Positions 12,749 through 23,921 are shown, counted from the first letter of the stretch. The stretch is DNA of 64,000 nucleotides from Kineobactrum salinum (GCF_010669285.1 NZ_CP048711.1:496001-560000), one strand, 5' to 3'. The notes: generated by a model from the letters alone, not told the origin. Made by a program: numbers and translations.

Positions 12749-14719
12749 GCGCGGCCCCCTGCAGCGAGTGTTCCCGGGCCGCGCCGCGCTGGCGGCGGTA
12801 GCGCTTGTCGGCCACGGTGACGAAACCGCCCAGCGCCATCAGCACCGCACCACCCCACATCCAGCGGACAAAAGGCTTGTAGTGCAGCCGGATCGCCCAG
12901 GCACCGTCGGAACCGACCGGCTCGCCCATCGCCACAAACAGGTCGCGGAACACGCCCGCGTCGATCGCGGCCTCGGTCATCACATCGCCGCTGGCGAGAT
13001 AGCGGCGTTTCTGTGGTGCCAGCCGCAGCACTTCGCGGCCATCGACCAACACCGCGAAGCGGGCCTCGTCAGCCACATAGTTGGGGCCGCGCACACCGGA
13101 CACCGACAGGAAGCGAAACTCGTAGCCGGCGATGGTATCGCTCTGCCCGGGACTCATCTTCAGGTCGTGCTCGATGTGGTACTGACTGGTCAGCACCACG
13201 CCAATCACCGCAGTTGCAAAGCCCAGGTGGGCAATGAACATGCCCCAGTAACTCGGCGCCAGCCGGCGCAGGCCCGCGGCCAGGCTACGGGCGTTGCGCA
13301 GGCGGGACCACAGGTCCCGCAGCAGGCCGAATATCAGCCAGCCCGCGAGCAGGATGGCCAGTGCCACCCACGGGTTGTAGGCACCGTCATGCAACAACGG
13401 CAGCGTCAGCGCACAGACCAGCGTCGCCACCGCCGGCGCCAGCAATTCCGCGCGCCAGCGGGTGGCGCTGTCCTGCTTCCAGCGGGATACCGGGCCCAGG
13501 CCCATGAACGGCATCAGCAGTGCCATCAATGGCACGAACACGGCATTGAAATAGGGCGGGCCCACCGAGTACTTGCCCTGCCCCAACGCGTCCATCAGCA
13601 GCGGGAACAGGGTGCCGAACAGCACCGTCAGGGTCGCCACCAGGAATACCACATTGTTGACCAGCAGCAGCGACTCGCGCGACAACCAGGCAAAGCTCAC
13701 GCGGCTGCTGACCGCCGGCGCCCGCAGCGCGTACAGCACCAGCGAGCCGCCCACCACGATGCCCAGGAATATCAGGATAAACAGGCCGCGGGCCGGATCG
13801 GTGGCAAAGGCATGAACCGAAGTCAGCACCCCGGAACGGACCAGGAAGGTGCCCAGCAGGCTCAGCGAAAACGCGAAAATGGCCAGCAGCACGGTCCAGC
13901 TCTTGAACAGGCCGCGCTTTTCAGTGGCCGCCAGGGAATGCACCAACGCGGTGCCCGCCAGCCAAGGCATGAAGGAGGCGTTCTCGACCGGATCCCAGAA
14001 CCACCAGCCGCCCCAGCCCAGCTCATAGTAGGCCCACCAGCTGCCGAGCATGATGCCGAGGGTGAGAAAGGCCCAGGCAACATTGGTCCAGGGCCGGGAC
14101 CAGCGCGCCCAGGCAGCGTCCATACGCCCCCCAACAGCGCTGCAATGGCAAATGCAAAGGCCACCGAGAATCCCACGTAGCCCATGTACAGCAGCGGTGG
14201 ATGGATAATCAAGCCGAAGTCCTGCAGCAGCGGGTTCAGGTCCTGGCCATCGGCCGGTGTGCCCGGCAACAGCCGCGCAAACGGATTGGAGGTGAACAGT
14301 GAGAAGGAGATAAAACCCACCGCGACGAAACCCATCACCGCCAGTACCCGGGATAGCACCACCAGCGGCAGCTGGGGACTGAACAGGGCCACCGCGGCCG
14401 TCCACAATGCCAGGATCAGGATCCACAGCAGCAGCGAGCCCTCGTGATTGCCCCAGACCGCGGAGAACTTGTACTGCGTCGGCAGCAGGCTGTTGCTGTT
14501 GTTGGCCACCACCTGGACTGAAAAATCGTCCTGCAGGAAGGCCAGTGTCAGGCAGGCGAAACTGATGCCCGAGAACACCAGCAGGCCGATGGCGAGATTC
14601 GGCGCCAGTGCCATCGCCGTCGCATTGTAGCGCCAGGCTCCCCACAGCGGCAGGCTGCACAGCAGCAGTGACAGACAAAAGGCGACGATCAGCGCGAAAT
14701 GGCCGAACTCGGGGATCAT
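12732..14719 (-). CDS. ccmF: Cytochrome c haem lyase subunit CcmF (frameshifted as assembled)
   Basis: Large polytopic membrane protein that attaches haem from CcmE to apocytochrome c. It would be about 662 residues once repaired. The N-terminal half starts [20 protein letters not shown] and includes the [16 protein letters not shown] block. The C-terminal half carries the Trp-rich haem-handling region [19 protein letters not shown]. The frame breaks at the C run 14127-14132; one extra base joins ALLGG to [20 protein letters not shown], and the full length becomes a multiple of three. The start overlaps the ccmE stop (ATGA). An otherwise intact ccm operon makes a real null unlikely, so I treat it as an assembly error. 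Confidence 0.92.
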
Positions 14720-15165
14720 GGGCGTTGCTCCTGCATTCTGGCCTGGGATGCCTCCAGCGCGGAAGCCACCTCGGGCGGCATGTAATTCTCGTCGTGCTTG
14801 GCCAACACTTCCGAGGCCCGCAACACCCCCTGTTCATCGAGCACCCCGGCCGCCACCGCGCCCTGGCCCTCGTCAAACAGGTCCGGCAGGATGCCGACAT
14901 AGACCACCGGCACCGACGCCTCATAATCGGTTACCTCGAAGCGTACCTCCAGACTATCGGCGCTGCGTTGGACGCTGTTTTCCACCACCATGCCGCCCAC
15001 CCGGATGGACTGCCCCAGCGGCGCCATGCCCGCAGCCACCTCCACCGGAGGATAAAACAGGTTGATATTGCCGCGCAGGGCGTAGCTCACCAGCCCTACC
15101 GCAGCACTGGAAAAGACGATAATAAATGTCACCAGGTAGAGACGTTGTTTACGAACCGGATGCAT
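14716..15165 (-). CDS. ccmE: Cytochrome c maturation haem chaperone CcmE
   Basis: Periplasmic, membrane-anchored haem chaperone, 149 residues, which binds haem covalently before delivery to CcmF. It has one N-terminal helix ([20 protein letters not shown]), an OB-fold domain ([18 protein letters not shown]) and the haem-binding motif [12 protein letters not shown], with the attachment His near residue 124 and the conserved Tyr four residues later. The ATG at 15165 gives the standard N-terminus [12 protein letters not shown]. The start overlaps ccmD by 17 nt and the stop overlaps the ccmF start. Confidence 0.95.
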   Translation of the reverse strand: MHPVRKQRLYLVTFIIVFSSAAVGLVSYALRGNINLFYPPVEVAAGMAPLGQSIRVGGMVVENSVQRSADSLEVRFEVTDYEASVPVVYVGILPDLFDEGQGAVAAGVLDEQGVLRASEVLAKHDENYMPPEVASALEASQARMQEQRP

Positions 15166-15364
15166 CAGAGCTCCTTGTGGGTGGGGGCGCTGCCCTGCTG
15201 TCCCGTCTGTGCTGGCCTTCAAGCCGGCGCAGTATCTGCTTCTCGCGATGCCGGGGCAAGTACAGCATGAACACAACCACTACCAGGGTAATCAGGTAGG
15301 CCGACCAGACGAAGGCACCGTGGCCATCCATTGCCAGCGCTGCCGCCAGCGATTCGAAATACAT
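15149..15364 (-). CDS. ccmD: Haem exporter protein CcmD
   Basis: Small single-span membrane protein, 71 residues, that stabilises the CcmABC-CcmE complex. [20 protein letters not shown] is followed by one helix ([16 protein letters not shown]) and a basic [11 protein letters not shown] tail, the usual CcmD pattern. Its start codon overlaps the ccmC stop (TGATG). Confidence 0.88.
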   Translation of the reverse strand: MYFESLAAALAMDGHGAFVWSAYLITLVVVVFMLYLPRHREKQILRRLEGQHRRDSRAAPPPTRSSDASGS

Positions 15365-16107
15365 CAACCGCTCTCCCCGGCCGCAAGCCGGCGCACCCAG
15401 GTGGTGGCGGCTTCGCGCTGGAGGATGTCGGCGCGCATCGTCAGCAGCAGGCTGCAGGTGAACAGCGCATAGAACGCGGCTATCATCAGCAACAGCGGAT
15501 ACAACATGCTCGGGTCGATGGTGGACTCTCCGGTGAACTTGATGGAAGCGCTCTGGTGCAGACTGTACCACCAATCAACCGATTTATAGATGATGGGGAT
15601 ATTGACCGTTCCGACCAGACTCAACACCGCGCAGGCCTTGGCGGCCAGGGCCTTGTTGTCATAGGCCTCATACAGCGCCACCACTCCCAGGTACAGGAAC
15701 AGCAGGATCAGCATCGAGGTAATACGTGCATCCCAGACCCACCAGGTGCCCCAGGTGGGCTTGCCCCAGATACTGCCCGTGACCAGCGCGATGAAGGTGA
15801 GCGCCGCCCCGATCGGAGCGCAGGCCCGCATCGCCACTTCGGCCATTTTCATGCGCCAGATCAGACTCACGGCGCCGGCGATGGCCATCACGTAATAACC
15901 CGCCAGCGCCACCACGGCCGCCGGCACATGGATATAGATAATGCGGTAGCTGTTGCCCTGGCGAAAATCCGGCGCCGTGTACAGCACACCCCACACCGCA
16001 CCGGCACACAGTGCCAACAGCGTCAGGGGCAGCAGCCAGCGCAGGATGGATCCGGAAATGCGATACAACCAGGGTGGGGAGCCGAATTTATGGAAGAATG
16101 ACCACAT
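15364..16107 (-). CDS. ccmC: Haem exporter membrane protein CcmC
   Basis: Membrane protein that loads haem onto CcmE, 247 residues with six predicted helices. The haem-handling Trp-rich motif WGTWWVWDARITSM and periplasmic His positions (YIHVPAAVVALAGY; WYSLHQSASIKF) are present. The ATG at 16107 (MWSFFHKFGSPPWLYR) is the family-typical start; the frame extends further upstream but reads through the intergenic spacer. A TATAAT on the minus strand at 16118-16123 lies just before the start; it may be an internal promoter or chance, as no good -35 is seen. Confidence 0.94.
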   Translation of the reverse strand: MWSFFHKFGSPPWLYRISGSILRWLLPLTLLALCAGAVWGVLYTAPDFRQGNSYRIIYIHVPAAVVALAGYYVMAIAGAVSLIWRMKMAEVAMRACAPIGAALTFIALVTGSIWGKPTWGTWWVWDARITSMLILLFLYLGVVALYEAYDNKALAAKACAVLSLVGTVNIPIIYKSVDWWYSLHQSASIKFTGESTIDPSMLYPLLLMIAAFYALFTCSLLLTMRADILQREAATTWVRRLAAGESG

Positions 16108-16177
16108 AGCGCGGGCAATTATACAGTGACCGGGCCACCGGACAATGCGCGGGGGCACGAAATACCCCGCACGGCCT

Positions 16178-16894
16178 TCAACTGTCCACGCTGATGCGCA
16201 GGCCCGCGGCAATCGCCAACGGCGCCAGGGCTACCGCGAGGCACAGCATGGCCCCCAGCACCGCGAGTTGGGGCATGGCGGATACACCACCGAGGGCCGC
16301 CTGCACCGCGCCGCTGCCAAAGATCAGTACCGGCATGTAGAACGGCAGGATCAGCAGCGAGATGAGCATGCCGCCGCGCTTCAGGCCCACTGTGAGGGCG
16401 GCGCCGATGCCGCCCACCAGGCTCAACACCCCGGTGCCCAACAGCAGGCTGACGGCCAGGGCGGGGATCGCCACCGGGGCCAGCCCCAGCATCAGTGCGA
16501 ACAGCGGCGACAGCAATGCCAGTAAAAAGCCGGTCAACAACCACTGTGCCAGCACATAGGCCAGCGCAGAGAAATACAGCGGTTGCGGGGACAATAGCAA
16601 CTGTTCGAGGCTGCCGTCGTCGAAATCGCTGCGAAACACAGCGTCGGCACTGAGCAGATTGGACAGCAGCGCGACGATCCACAGAATGCCCGGCGCGAAA
16701 CTGGCAAGTGTCGCCGGCCCCGGCCCCAGCCCCAGCGGGAACAGCGCGATCACCATCGCAAAGAACAGCAGCGGGTTGCCGATGTCTACCGGCCGCCGCA
16801 GGCCGAGCACCAGTTGGCGGCGCAGCAGGCGCAGGCAGAAGGCTGCGGCGGACGCTGCCTGTGGCTGCGGCACACTGATCATGGCGCCGGTCAC
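16178..16894 (-). CDS. ccmB: Haem exporter membrane protein CcmB
   Basis: Membrane subunit of the CcmAB ATPase complex that releases haem-CcmE, 238 residues and very hydrophobic with about six helices. Conserved blocks include NPLLFFAMVIALFPLGLGP, FRSDFDDGSLEQLLLSPQPL and LPFYMPVLIFGSGAV. The start used is the GTG at 16894, which overlaps the ccmA stop (GTGA); an ATG four codons later is possible. A 70-nt spacer precedes ccmC. Confidence 0.93.
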   Translation of the reverse strand: MTGAMISVPQPQAASAAAFCLRLLRRQLVLGLRRPVDIGNPLLFFAMVIALFPLGLGPGPATLASFAPGILWIVALLSNLLSADAVFRSDFDDGSLEQLLLSPQPLYFSALAYVLAQWLLTGFLLALLSPLFALMLGLAPVAIPALAVSLLLGTGVLSLVGGIGAALTVGLKRGGMLISLLILPFYMPVLIFGSGAVQAALGGVSAMPQLAVLGAMLCLAVALAPLAIAAGLRISVDS

Positions 16895-17519
16895 GACAAC
16901 TGCCCCGAGCCGAGATCCAGGCGCCGCAGCGGGTGCGGAATCGCCAGCGGCTGATGGGAGGTCAGCAGTACCGAGCCGCCCTGCCCCAGATGTTGTGCCA
17001 GACGCTGCTCCAACGCCATCACCCCGGCCCGGTCAATGGCAGTAAAGGGCTCATCCAGCAGCCACAGTGGCGCCCTAGACAGATACAGCCGGGCCAGATT
17101 GACGCGCCGGTGCTGGCCGGCGGAGAGCATGTGACTGGGTACATCCTCATAACCGTACAGATCCACCGCCGCCAGCGCCGCGTCGATCTCGGCGCGGCCG
17201 GGCGCCGCCTCCCCCGCCACGTGCCAGGCCAGATTCTCCCGCGGACTCAGCAAACCCTTGACGGCGCTGTGATGGCCCAGGAACAGTTGCGGCGCATGGC
17301 GCTTTACCCAGCCACTGAAGCCGTAGCGTGACAGGCCCGCCAGGATCCGCAGCAGACTGGTCTTGCCGGCGCCGTTGGCGCCCTCAATCTGGACCAGCTC
17401 GCCCGGCCGTAAACTCAGGGACACGGCGCTGAACAGCTGGCGCCCCCACGCTCCAGACCCAGGTTGCCGGCCTCCAGCAGAAGCGGGCTGGCGCCGGCTG
17501 CAGGAGCAGCGCGCGCCAC
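16891..17519 (-). CDS. ccmA: Cytochrome c biogenesis ABC ATPase CcmA (frameshifted as assembled)
   Basis: ATPase of the CcmAB complex. Walker A EGANGAGKTSLLR, the signature MLSAGQHRRVNLARL and Walker B PLWLLDEPFTAID are all present. The N-terminus (LEAGNLGLERGG) is in another frame; one more base in the C run 17443-17447 joins it to RQLFSAVSLSLRPGE, and the total becomes 210 codons. The most likely start is the GTG at 17519, which adds a short Ala/Pro-rich leader; no ATG is available. ttcA ends 11 nt upstream, so ttcA and the ccm genes may be co-transcribed. Confidence 0.88.
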
Positions 17520-17529
17520 CGCGCCCGGC

Positions 17530-18408
17530 TCAGAGATTGACGGCACGGATTGCGGGCAAGTGCAGGTCGGTATCGACTTCGGCGCGCAGGGAGCTGAAAT
17601 CAAACAGTGCGGTGTCACCCAGCTGAGAGGGAGCGACATTGCAGATACTGCGGAAAATGGTTTCCGTGCGGCCCGGATACTGGCGTTCCCAGTCCCGCAG
17701 CATCTGCTTGATCTGCACCCGCTGCAGGTTCTCCTGGGAACCGCAGAGATTGCACGGAATGATCGGAAAGGCCTTGTAGTCCGCAAAGGCGGCCAGATCG
17801 CGCTCCCGGCAGTAGGCCAGTGGCCGGATCACCACATTGCGGCGATCATCACTGAGCAGCTTGGGCGGCATGGCCTTGAGGCTGCCGCCGAAAAACATGT
17901 TCAGGAACAGGGTTTCCACGATGTCATCGCGGTGGTGTCCCAACGCGATCTTGCTGGCGCCGATGTCGGCGGCGAATTCGTACAGGCTGCCGCGCCGCAG
18001 CCGGGAACACAGCCCGCAGGTGGTCTTGCCCTCGGGAATCTTCTCGCGCACGATGCTGTAGGTGTCTTTTTCCAGGATGTAATAGGGTATGTCCAGCCGC
18101 GCCAGGTATTCCGGCAGCACCTGCTCGGGAAAGCCCGGCTGCTTCTGGTCCAGGTTGACGGCGATCAGCTCGAAGTCGATCGGCGCACTGGCGCGCAGGC
18201 TCAGCAGAATGTCCAGCATGCCGTAGGAGTCCTTGCCACCGGACAGGCATACCATGACCCGGTCGTCCTGCTCGATCATGTTGTAATCGACGATGGCATT
18301 GCCGGCATTGCGCCGCAGACGCTTCTGCAGCTTGTTGAACTCGGTCTTCTCTTTTCGGGACAGCTCTCGCACGACTCGCCTGCTGGTGACATCTGGATGG
18401 AGCCGCAT
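17530..18408 (-). CDS. ttcA: tRNA 2-thiocytidine(32) synthetase TtcA
   Basis: ATP- and Fe-S-dependent enzyme that thiolates cytidine 32 in some tRNAs. The PP-loop motif [12 protein letters not shown] lies near residue 57, and the cluster-binding pairs CGLC (near 131) and CNLC (near 219) are both present. The block [20 protein letters not shown] is highly typical. The start may be the ATG at 18408 (MRLHPDV) or one at 18444 (MKRVKKQ); the shorter form fits family length, 292 residues. It is divergent from mdh. Confidence 0.94.
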   Translation of the reverse strand: MRLHPDVTSRRVVRELSRKEKTEFNKLQKRLRRNAGNAIVDYNMIEQDDRVMVCLSGGKDSYGMLDILLSLRASAPIDFELIAVNLDQKQPGFPEQVLPEYLARLDIPYYILEKDTYSIVREKIPEGKTTCGLCSRLRRGSLYEFAADIGASKIALGHHRDDIVETLFLNMFFGGSLKAMPPKLLSDDRRNVVIRPLAYCRERDLAAFADYKAFPIIPCNLCGSQENLQRVQIKQMLRDWERQYPGRTETIFRSICNVAPSQLGDTALFDFSSLRAEVDTDLHLPAIRAVNL

Positions 18409-18500
18409 TTTACAGCCCGCCGCTTGTTTTTTCACCCGTTTCACTCGACAATAACGCCCCCTTGAAGCCCATCCACCCGTTCATCGAGGACTCCCTGCCC

Positions 18501-19480
18501 ATGAAATCACCCGTTCGAGTGACTGTTACCGGCGCTGCCGGCCAGATCGGCTACGCCCTGCTGTTTCGCATCGCCTCCGGCTCCATGCTCGGCGACGACC
18601 AGCCAGTCATCCTGCAATTGCTGGATATCACCCCGGCAATGGAGGCGCTCGAAGGCGTGCGGATGGAGCTCGACGACTGTGCCTTCCCGCTGCTGGCCGA
18701 TATCATCTGCACCGACGACCCGCACCTGGCCTTCAAGGACAGCGATTACGCACTGCTGGTCGGCGCCCGGCCCGCGGCCCCGGCATGGAGCGCAAGGACC
18801 TGCTGGAAGCCAACGCTGCCATTTTCTCAGTCCAGGGCAAGGCCATAAATGACCATGCCAGCAGAAACATCAAGGTGCTGGTAGTGGGCAACCCCGCCAA
18901 TACCAACGCGCTGATTACCCAGCGCAACGCGCCGGATATCGACCCGCGCAACTTCACCGCGATGACCCGGCTGGACCACAACCGGGCCATGAGCCAGCTG
19001 GCGCAGAAAACCGGCACCAGCATCAACGATGTGAGCCACATGACCATCTGGGGCAACCACTCCGCGACCCAGTACCCGGACCTGTTCAATGCCAGGGTCA
19101 AGGGCCAGGCAGCGATGGAACTGGTGGACCAGCAGTGGTACGAGAACGACTTTATTCCCACTGTACAGCAGCGCGGCGCGGCCATTATCAAGGCTCGCGG
19201 CGCCTCCTCTGCGGCCTCGGCCGCCAATGCGGCGATTGATCACATGCGCAGTTGGGCACTGGGTACCGAAGGCGATGATTGGGTATCGATGGGGGTGCAT
19301 TCCGATGGTTCCTACGGCATTGCCGAAGGCCTGATCTATTCCTTCCCCTGCCGCTGCAACAATGGCGACTGGGAGATCGTCCAGGGCGTCGATGTGGGCG
19401 ATTTCAGCCGCGGCAAAATGCAGGCCACAGAGGCTGAACTGACCGAGGAGCGCGACGCAGTCAAGCACCTGCTGCCCTGA
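18501..19480 (+). CDS. mdh: Malate dehydrogenase, NAD-dependent (frameshifted as assembled)
   Basis: TCA-cycle enzyme interconverting malate and oxaloacetate. [20 protein letters not shown] carries the NAD-binding loop. Substrate residues lie in [29 protein letters not shown] and the catalytic His in [11 protein letters not shown]. This is the cytosolic/actinobacterial-type MDH, about 326 residues. The frame breaks at CCC 18771-18773; one extra C restores [17 protein letters not shown] and a length divisible by three. The ATG at 18501 has GAGGA about 10 nt upstream. A central-metabolism gene is unlikely to be a true pseudogene, so assembly error is favoured. Confidence 0.92.
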
Positions 19481-19508
19481 CCGGCAGCTTCGAGGCCCGA
19501 TAATAATC

Positions 19509-20126
19509 ATGAACCAGGCATCGCTGACCAAGAGTTACCACCACGGCAACCTCCGCGTCGAATTGCTGGATACTGCCGTGGGCGAGCTCGAGCAGCTGGG
19601 GGTGGAAGCCCTCAGCCTGCGTGCACTGGCGCGCAGTATCGGTGTGTCCCAGACGGCCCCCTACCGTCATTTCAACGACAAGGGCGAGTTGCTGGCCGCC
19701 ATTGCCACCATCGGCTACCAGCGCCTGCTGGCTTCCCTGCGGCAGGCCGCCGCTGATACCGAGGATTGCCCCCCGGCCCAGCTCACAGCGCTGGCCCATG
19801 CCTATGTCGCCTATGCCGGCGCGGCACCGCAGATGTTCAAGCTGATGTTCGGGCCCGCCGTGCAACCTTCCGACCCCTACCCGGAACTGCGCCAGATCAG
19901 CCGCGAAACCTTTCACCAGGTGCAAGACATCCTGCGCCACGGCATAGAGCGCGGCATGTTCCGCGACCAGGATCTGGCCTACCTGACCAATGCGGCCTGG
20001 GCCGGCATCCACGGGCTCGCCACCCTGCTGGTGGATGCCCCGCAACTGTTCCAGCGCCACATCGACCTGCCCCGGCAGGTGGAACTCGGTGTCAGCACCT
20101 TCATCGCCGGCATCAGTCAGCCCTGA
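19509..20126 (+). CDS. TetR/AcrR family transcriptional regulator
   Basis: DNA-binding repressor of 205 residues. The N-terminal [16 protein letters not shown] and helix-turn-helix [20 protein letters not shown] match the TetR subgroup with a WHG-type C-terminal domain ([37 protein letters not shown]). The ligand is unknown. It lies 28 nt after mdh in the same direction and converges on the ABC permease gene with a 17-nt gap. Its target is not obvious; its own promoter or the neighbouring exporter are candidates. Confidence 0.88.
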   Translation: MNQASLTKSYHHGNLRVELLDTAVGELEQLGVEALSLRALARSIGVSQTAPYRHFNDKGELLAAIATIGYQRLLASLRQAAADTEDCPPAQLTALAHAYVAYAGAAPQMFKLMFGPAVQPSDPYPELRQISRETFHQVQDILRHGIERGMFRDQDLAYLTNAAWAGIHGLATLLVDAPQLFQRHIDLPRQVELGVSTFIAGISQP

Positions 20127-20143
20127 GCCACGATCAGTCCCAT

Positions 20144-22620
20144 TTACAACTCGCGCAGCACTGACAACGGAGGGCTGGAGACGACCTTGCGGCAGCTGTA
20201 GACCCCCAGGCCGGCGATCAGCAATGTGCCGGCAGCCATGCCGACCGGCCACACCCAGGGGGTCGGGGCGTAGGGCATGCCCATCACCCGGGATTGCAGG
20301 ATATACACCGACAGCTCCGCCGACACGGTGGCCAGCAGGCCCGCGAACAGGCCCATAGTGGCGAACTCGATCAACAGCCCGCCCAGCACCAGCCGCCGGC
20401 GCGCACCCAGCGCGCGCAGGATGGAACTTTCGTGCATCCGCACATCGACGCTCGCCTGTACTCCCGCCACCAGGACCAGTGCTCCGGCGGCCAGAATCAC
20501 CGCCAGCACCAGTTCCACGGCGGTGGACACCTGATTGACGATAGTGCGAATCTGCGCCACCACCACGTCCATCTCAATGACCGTGACGGTGGGAAAGCGG
20601 CGAATGAAGTTGTTGAGGAAGGGTTTGTCCTGCTGCTCCAGATAAAAACTGGTCATGAAGGTCGCCGGATACGGGGCCAGCAGCCGCGGCGGAAACACCA
20701 TGAAGAAATTGGGATTGAAGGACTGCCAGTCGAGCTGGCGGATACTCGACACCGTGACCTCGAGTGATTCAGAGCCAATCTGCAGGCCCACCCGGTCCCC
20801 AGGCCCAGCCCCAGACGCTGGGCGAATTCCTGCTCCACCGACACCAGTGCCTCGCTGCTGCCCTCTTGCCACCATTGGCCGGCCACCAGGCTGTTGCCCT
20901 CCGGCACCGAGTCCGACCAGGTGAAGTTGGCGCCGCGCTGGCGCCGCCCTTCCTGCTGTTCCTCACCCCGGCGCGGCAAGTCCTCGCCATTCACCGCCAT
21001 CAACCGGCCGCGGATCATCGGGTACAGCGGCGCCGACGGGATGTTCCGGGCACGCAGCATCTGCTCAACTCCCTGCACCTCCTCTGGCGCGATATTGAGC
21101 ATGAAATGATTCGGCGTATCCTCCGGCAACTGGGTCTGCCAGCTGTCAATCAGCGAGGTTCGCAGCAGCAGCAACACCAGCAGCAACATGATCGCCATCG
21201 CGAAAATCACTACCTGCAATGCATTGGCCGTACCCCGGCGCTGCAGGCCGGCCAGCGCCAGCCGCCAGATGCTGCCGGCGCTCATGCCCACCAGCCGCCC
21301 GCCGCGCAGCAGCGTCAATGCCAGTACCAGGCCCAGAACGACGGTGGCAGCCAGCCCGGCCAACACTGCCGCGGTCAGTTTCCAGTCACCGCTGTACCAC
21401 CACATCAAACCACTGACCGCGGCCAGGCCAACGGCATAGTCGGCCAGCGTGCGGCGCTGTTCCAGCGGCATGTCGCGGCGCAACACCCGCAGCGGGCTGG
21501 CCTGGCTGAGCCGGCGCAGCGGCGGCCAGGCAAAACTCAGCAGACACACCAGTGCCGTGGCCGCCCCTATCCCGTAGGGACGCAATCCGGAGGGCCCCGG
21601 CGCCACCGGCATCTGCTCGGCGAAGACGTTGAAGAAGGCGGCCTGCATGCCCCAGCCCAGCAGGCAGCCAGTGATAGTGGCAATCACGCCCAACAACAGC
21701 AGGCTGCGCCCATAGAGACGGGCGATGGTCGAGGAGGTGGCACCCAGGCTCTTCATGATGGCCACATAATCATTGTGGCGCTCACTGAAACGTCGCGCCG
21801 CCAGCGCTATGGCCACCCCCGCCAGCACCACACCGAGACTGCCGGCCAGCAACAGGAAACTTTCAGCCCGCTGCAGCGCCTCCCCCAACCCGGGCTGACC
21901 GTCACTGACATTCAGCAGGCGCTGGCTGTCCTCCAGTTGTGGCTGCAGCCAGGCGACGAAGCCCTCCAGGGCCGGCTCATCACCGGCATACAACTGCCGG
22001 TATTCCACCCGGCTGCCGGGCTGCACCACCGCGGTGGCGGCAATGTCATCATAGTGCATCAACACCCGTGGCCCGTAGCCGTAGAACGAGGCTCCCTGGT
22101 CGGGTTCGGTGCGGGCCGCGGCGGCTACCGTGAATTCCGCCTCACCGACGGCTACCCGGTCACCGATGGCCACATCCAGCAATGGAAACAGGCGCGAATC
22201 CAGCCACACCTGGCCCGGCTGCGGGCCGCCGGCGGCAGTGCGCACCTCGCCAAAGGGCTGTTCGCTGTAGCGCAACTCGCCGCGCAACGGGTAGCCCGCA
22301 GTCACCGCCTTGACCGAGGCCAGCGCCATTTGCTCGTCGCCGGCGTAGACCATGGAGGGGAAGGTCAGTGTGCGGGCGGTCCGCAACTGCCGGTCGCCGG
22401 CTTCGTGCAGCCAGTCCTCGGGCAGCTCGCGGCCACTGCGTACCACCCTGTCCGCAGCCAGGAAGCGATGGCTCTCCTGTTCCAGCGCGGTCTGCAGGCG
22501 GGTGGTGAAGGCGCTGATCCCCGACACCACCGATACCGCCAGTACCAGGGCCGCCACCAGCACACCGAGTTCACCGCCGCGCCAGTCCCTGGCCAGCATC
22601 CGGGTCGCCGTCATCGACAT
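20144..22620 (-). CDS. FtsX-like ABC transporter permease, YbbP type (frameshifted as assembled)
   Basis: Large inner-membrane permease of a MacB/FtsX-type ABC system, about 825 residues when repaired. An N-terminal helix (GELGVLVAALVLAVSVVSGI) is followed by a periplasmic domain, a first FtsX core (ERHNDYVAIMKSLGATSSTI), further helices, a second periplasmic region and a C-terminal FtsX core (RMHESSILRALGARRRLVLG). The frame breaks at CCCC 20797-20800; one extra base gives LGLGDRVGLQIGSESLEVTV. It follows its ATPase gene by 2 nt. The pair, next to a divergent tesA, matches the YbbA-YbbP/TesA arrangement known in proteobacteria. The substrate is uncertain. Confidence 0.87.
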
Positions 22621-22622
22621 GT

Positions 22623-23288
22623 TCAGGGGGCCTCCACCAGTTCACCCGCGGCCAGCTGCAGGCAGCGCTCACAGCGCTGCGCCAGGGCCTGGTCGTGGGT
22701 GACCAGCACCAGGGTAGTCTGCTGCTCCCGGTTCAACTCGAACAACAGCTCGATGATATGGCCGCCGGTGACCGTATCCAGGTTGCCGGTGGGCTCGTCG
22801 GCAAACAGTATCGCGGGGTTGGTGGCAAAGGCGCGGGCAATGGCGACCCGCTGCTGTTCACCGCCAGACAGCTGCCGCGGGTAGTGCTGTACCCGGTCCG
22901 CGAGACCGACCCGCTGCAGGAACTGCTGCGCCTGTTCGCGGGCGTCGTCCTGGCCCTGCAGCTCCAGTGGCAGCATCACGTTTTCCAGCGCGGTGAGGGC
23001 CGGCAGCAACTGGAAGGCCTGGAACACGAAACCCACCCGCTGGCCGCGGAACAAGGCCCGGGCGTCCTCATCCAGCGCGCTGATGTCCACCTCATCTATG
23101 ACGATGCGGCCGCCACTGGCCTCATCCAGCCCCGCCAACAAACCCAACAGGGTAGACTTGCCGGAGCCGGAGGCGCCAATGATCGCGACCGACTCCCCCG
23201 ACTTGATTTCCAGCGTGATCCCTTTCAGTATCTCCAGCTCGCCCCCTGCCATGGGGACCCGCTTCTGGAGATTTTCAGCCTTGATCAT
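22623..23288 (-). CDS. ABC transporter ATP-binding protein, YbbA type
   Basis: ATPase partner of the downstream permease, 221 residues. It shows Walker A GASGSGKSTLLGLLAGLD, Q-loop GFVFQAFQLLP, signature LSGGEQQRVAIARAF, Walker B ILFADEPTGNLD and H-loop VLVTHDQALAQRC, all typical of MacB/LolD/YbbA ATPases. The ATG at 23288 is supported by an AAGGAA about 8 nt upstream. This start codon overlaps that of the divergent tesA within a single CATG. Confidence 0.92.
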   Translation of the reverse strand: MIKAENLQKRVPMAGGELEILKGITLEIKSGESVAIIGASGSGKSTLLGLLAGLDEASGGRIVIDEVDISALDEDARALFRGQRVGFVFQAFQLLPALTALENVMLPLELQGQDDAREQAQQFLQRVGLADRVQHYPRQLSGGEQQRVAIARAFATNPAILFADEPTGNLDTVTGGHIIELLFELNREQQTTLVLVTHDQALAQRCERCLQLAAGELVEAP

Positions 23289-23919
23289 GCAGCATTTCCT
23301 TTTCAATCTGATACGTACAACGCTGGTGCTGGGGTTGTCCTGCCTGCTGGTGTGGCCTGCGGTTGCAGGTCAGCAGCGGACACTGCTGGTGCTGGGGGAT
23401 AGTATCAGCGCAGCCTATGGTATGTCTCTGGAAGAGGGTTGGGTTGCACTGCTGGCGCGACAACTGGAGGATTCCCATCCGCAGTATACCGTAGTCAACG
23501 CCAGTATCAGTGGCGAAACCAGCGCCGGAGGCCTGCGCCGGCTGCCGGGCCTGCTGGAGCAGCACAAGCCAGCGGTCGTGGTGCTGGAACTGGGCGGCAA
23601 TGACGGCCTGAGGGGTTATCCGCCGGGGCAGCTGCAGCAGAACCTGACCCGGATGAGCCGGCTGGCCCGGGACGCAGGCGCCGAAGTGCTGCTGCTGGGC
23701 ATGGAAATTCCCCCCAACTATGGCGCCCGCTACACCCGCGCCTTCCGCGAAAGCTTCGCCCGCGCGGCGGAGGCCACCGGTGCCCACGCCGCTCCCTTCA
23801 TGCTCGACGGCGTGGCCACCCGCGAGCACATGATGCAGGATGATGGCATCCATCCCACCGCCGATGCCCAACCCAAATTGCTGGAAAACGTCCTGCCCAG
23901 CCTGCTGGAGATACTCTGA
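23287..23919 (+). CDS. tesA: Multifunctional esterase/lysophospholipase TesA-like (GDSL/SGNH)
   Basis: Periplasmic GDSL hydrolase (arylesterase/lysophospholipase L1/thioesterase I), 210 residues. A signal peptide ([20 protein letters not shown]) is followed by block [13 protein letters not shown] with the nucleophile Ser, block [10 protein letters not shown], block [12 protein letters not shown] and block [12 protein letters not shown] with the catalytic Asp/His. The ATG at 23287 lacks a close Shine-Dalgarno. bioA starts 3 nt after the stop, so the two are probably co-transcribed. Confidence 0.9.
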   Translation: MQHFLFNLIRTTLVLGLSCLLVWPAVAGQQRTLLVLGDSISAAYGMSLEEGWVALLARQLEDSHPQYTVVNASISGETSAGGLRRLPGLLEQHKPAVVVLELGGNDGLRGYPPGQLQQNLTRMSRLARDAGAEVLLLGMEIPPNYGARYTRAFRESFARAAEATGAHAAPFMLDGVATREHMMQDDGIHPTADAQPKLLENVLPSLLEIL

Positions 23920-23921
23920 CC

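Noticed and set aside
14100-14140. Programmed frameshifting in ccmF
   Set aside because: The same type of one-base loss is found in many unrelated genes of the window, so read error is simpler.
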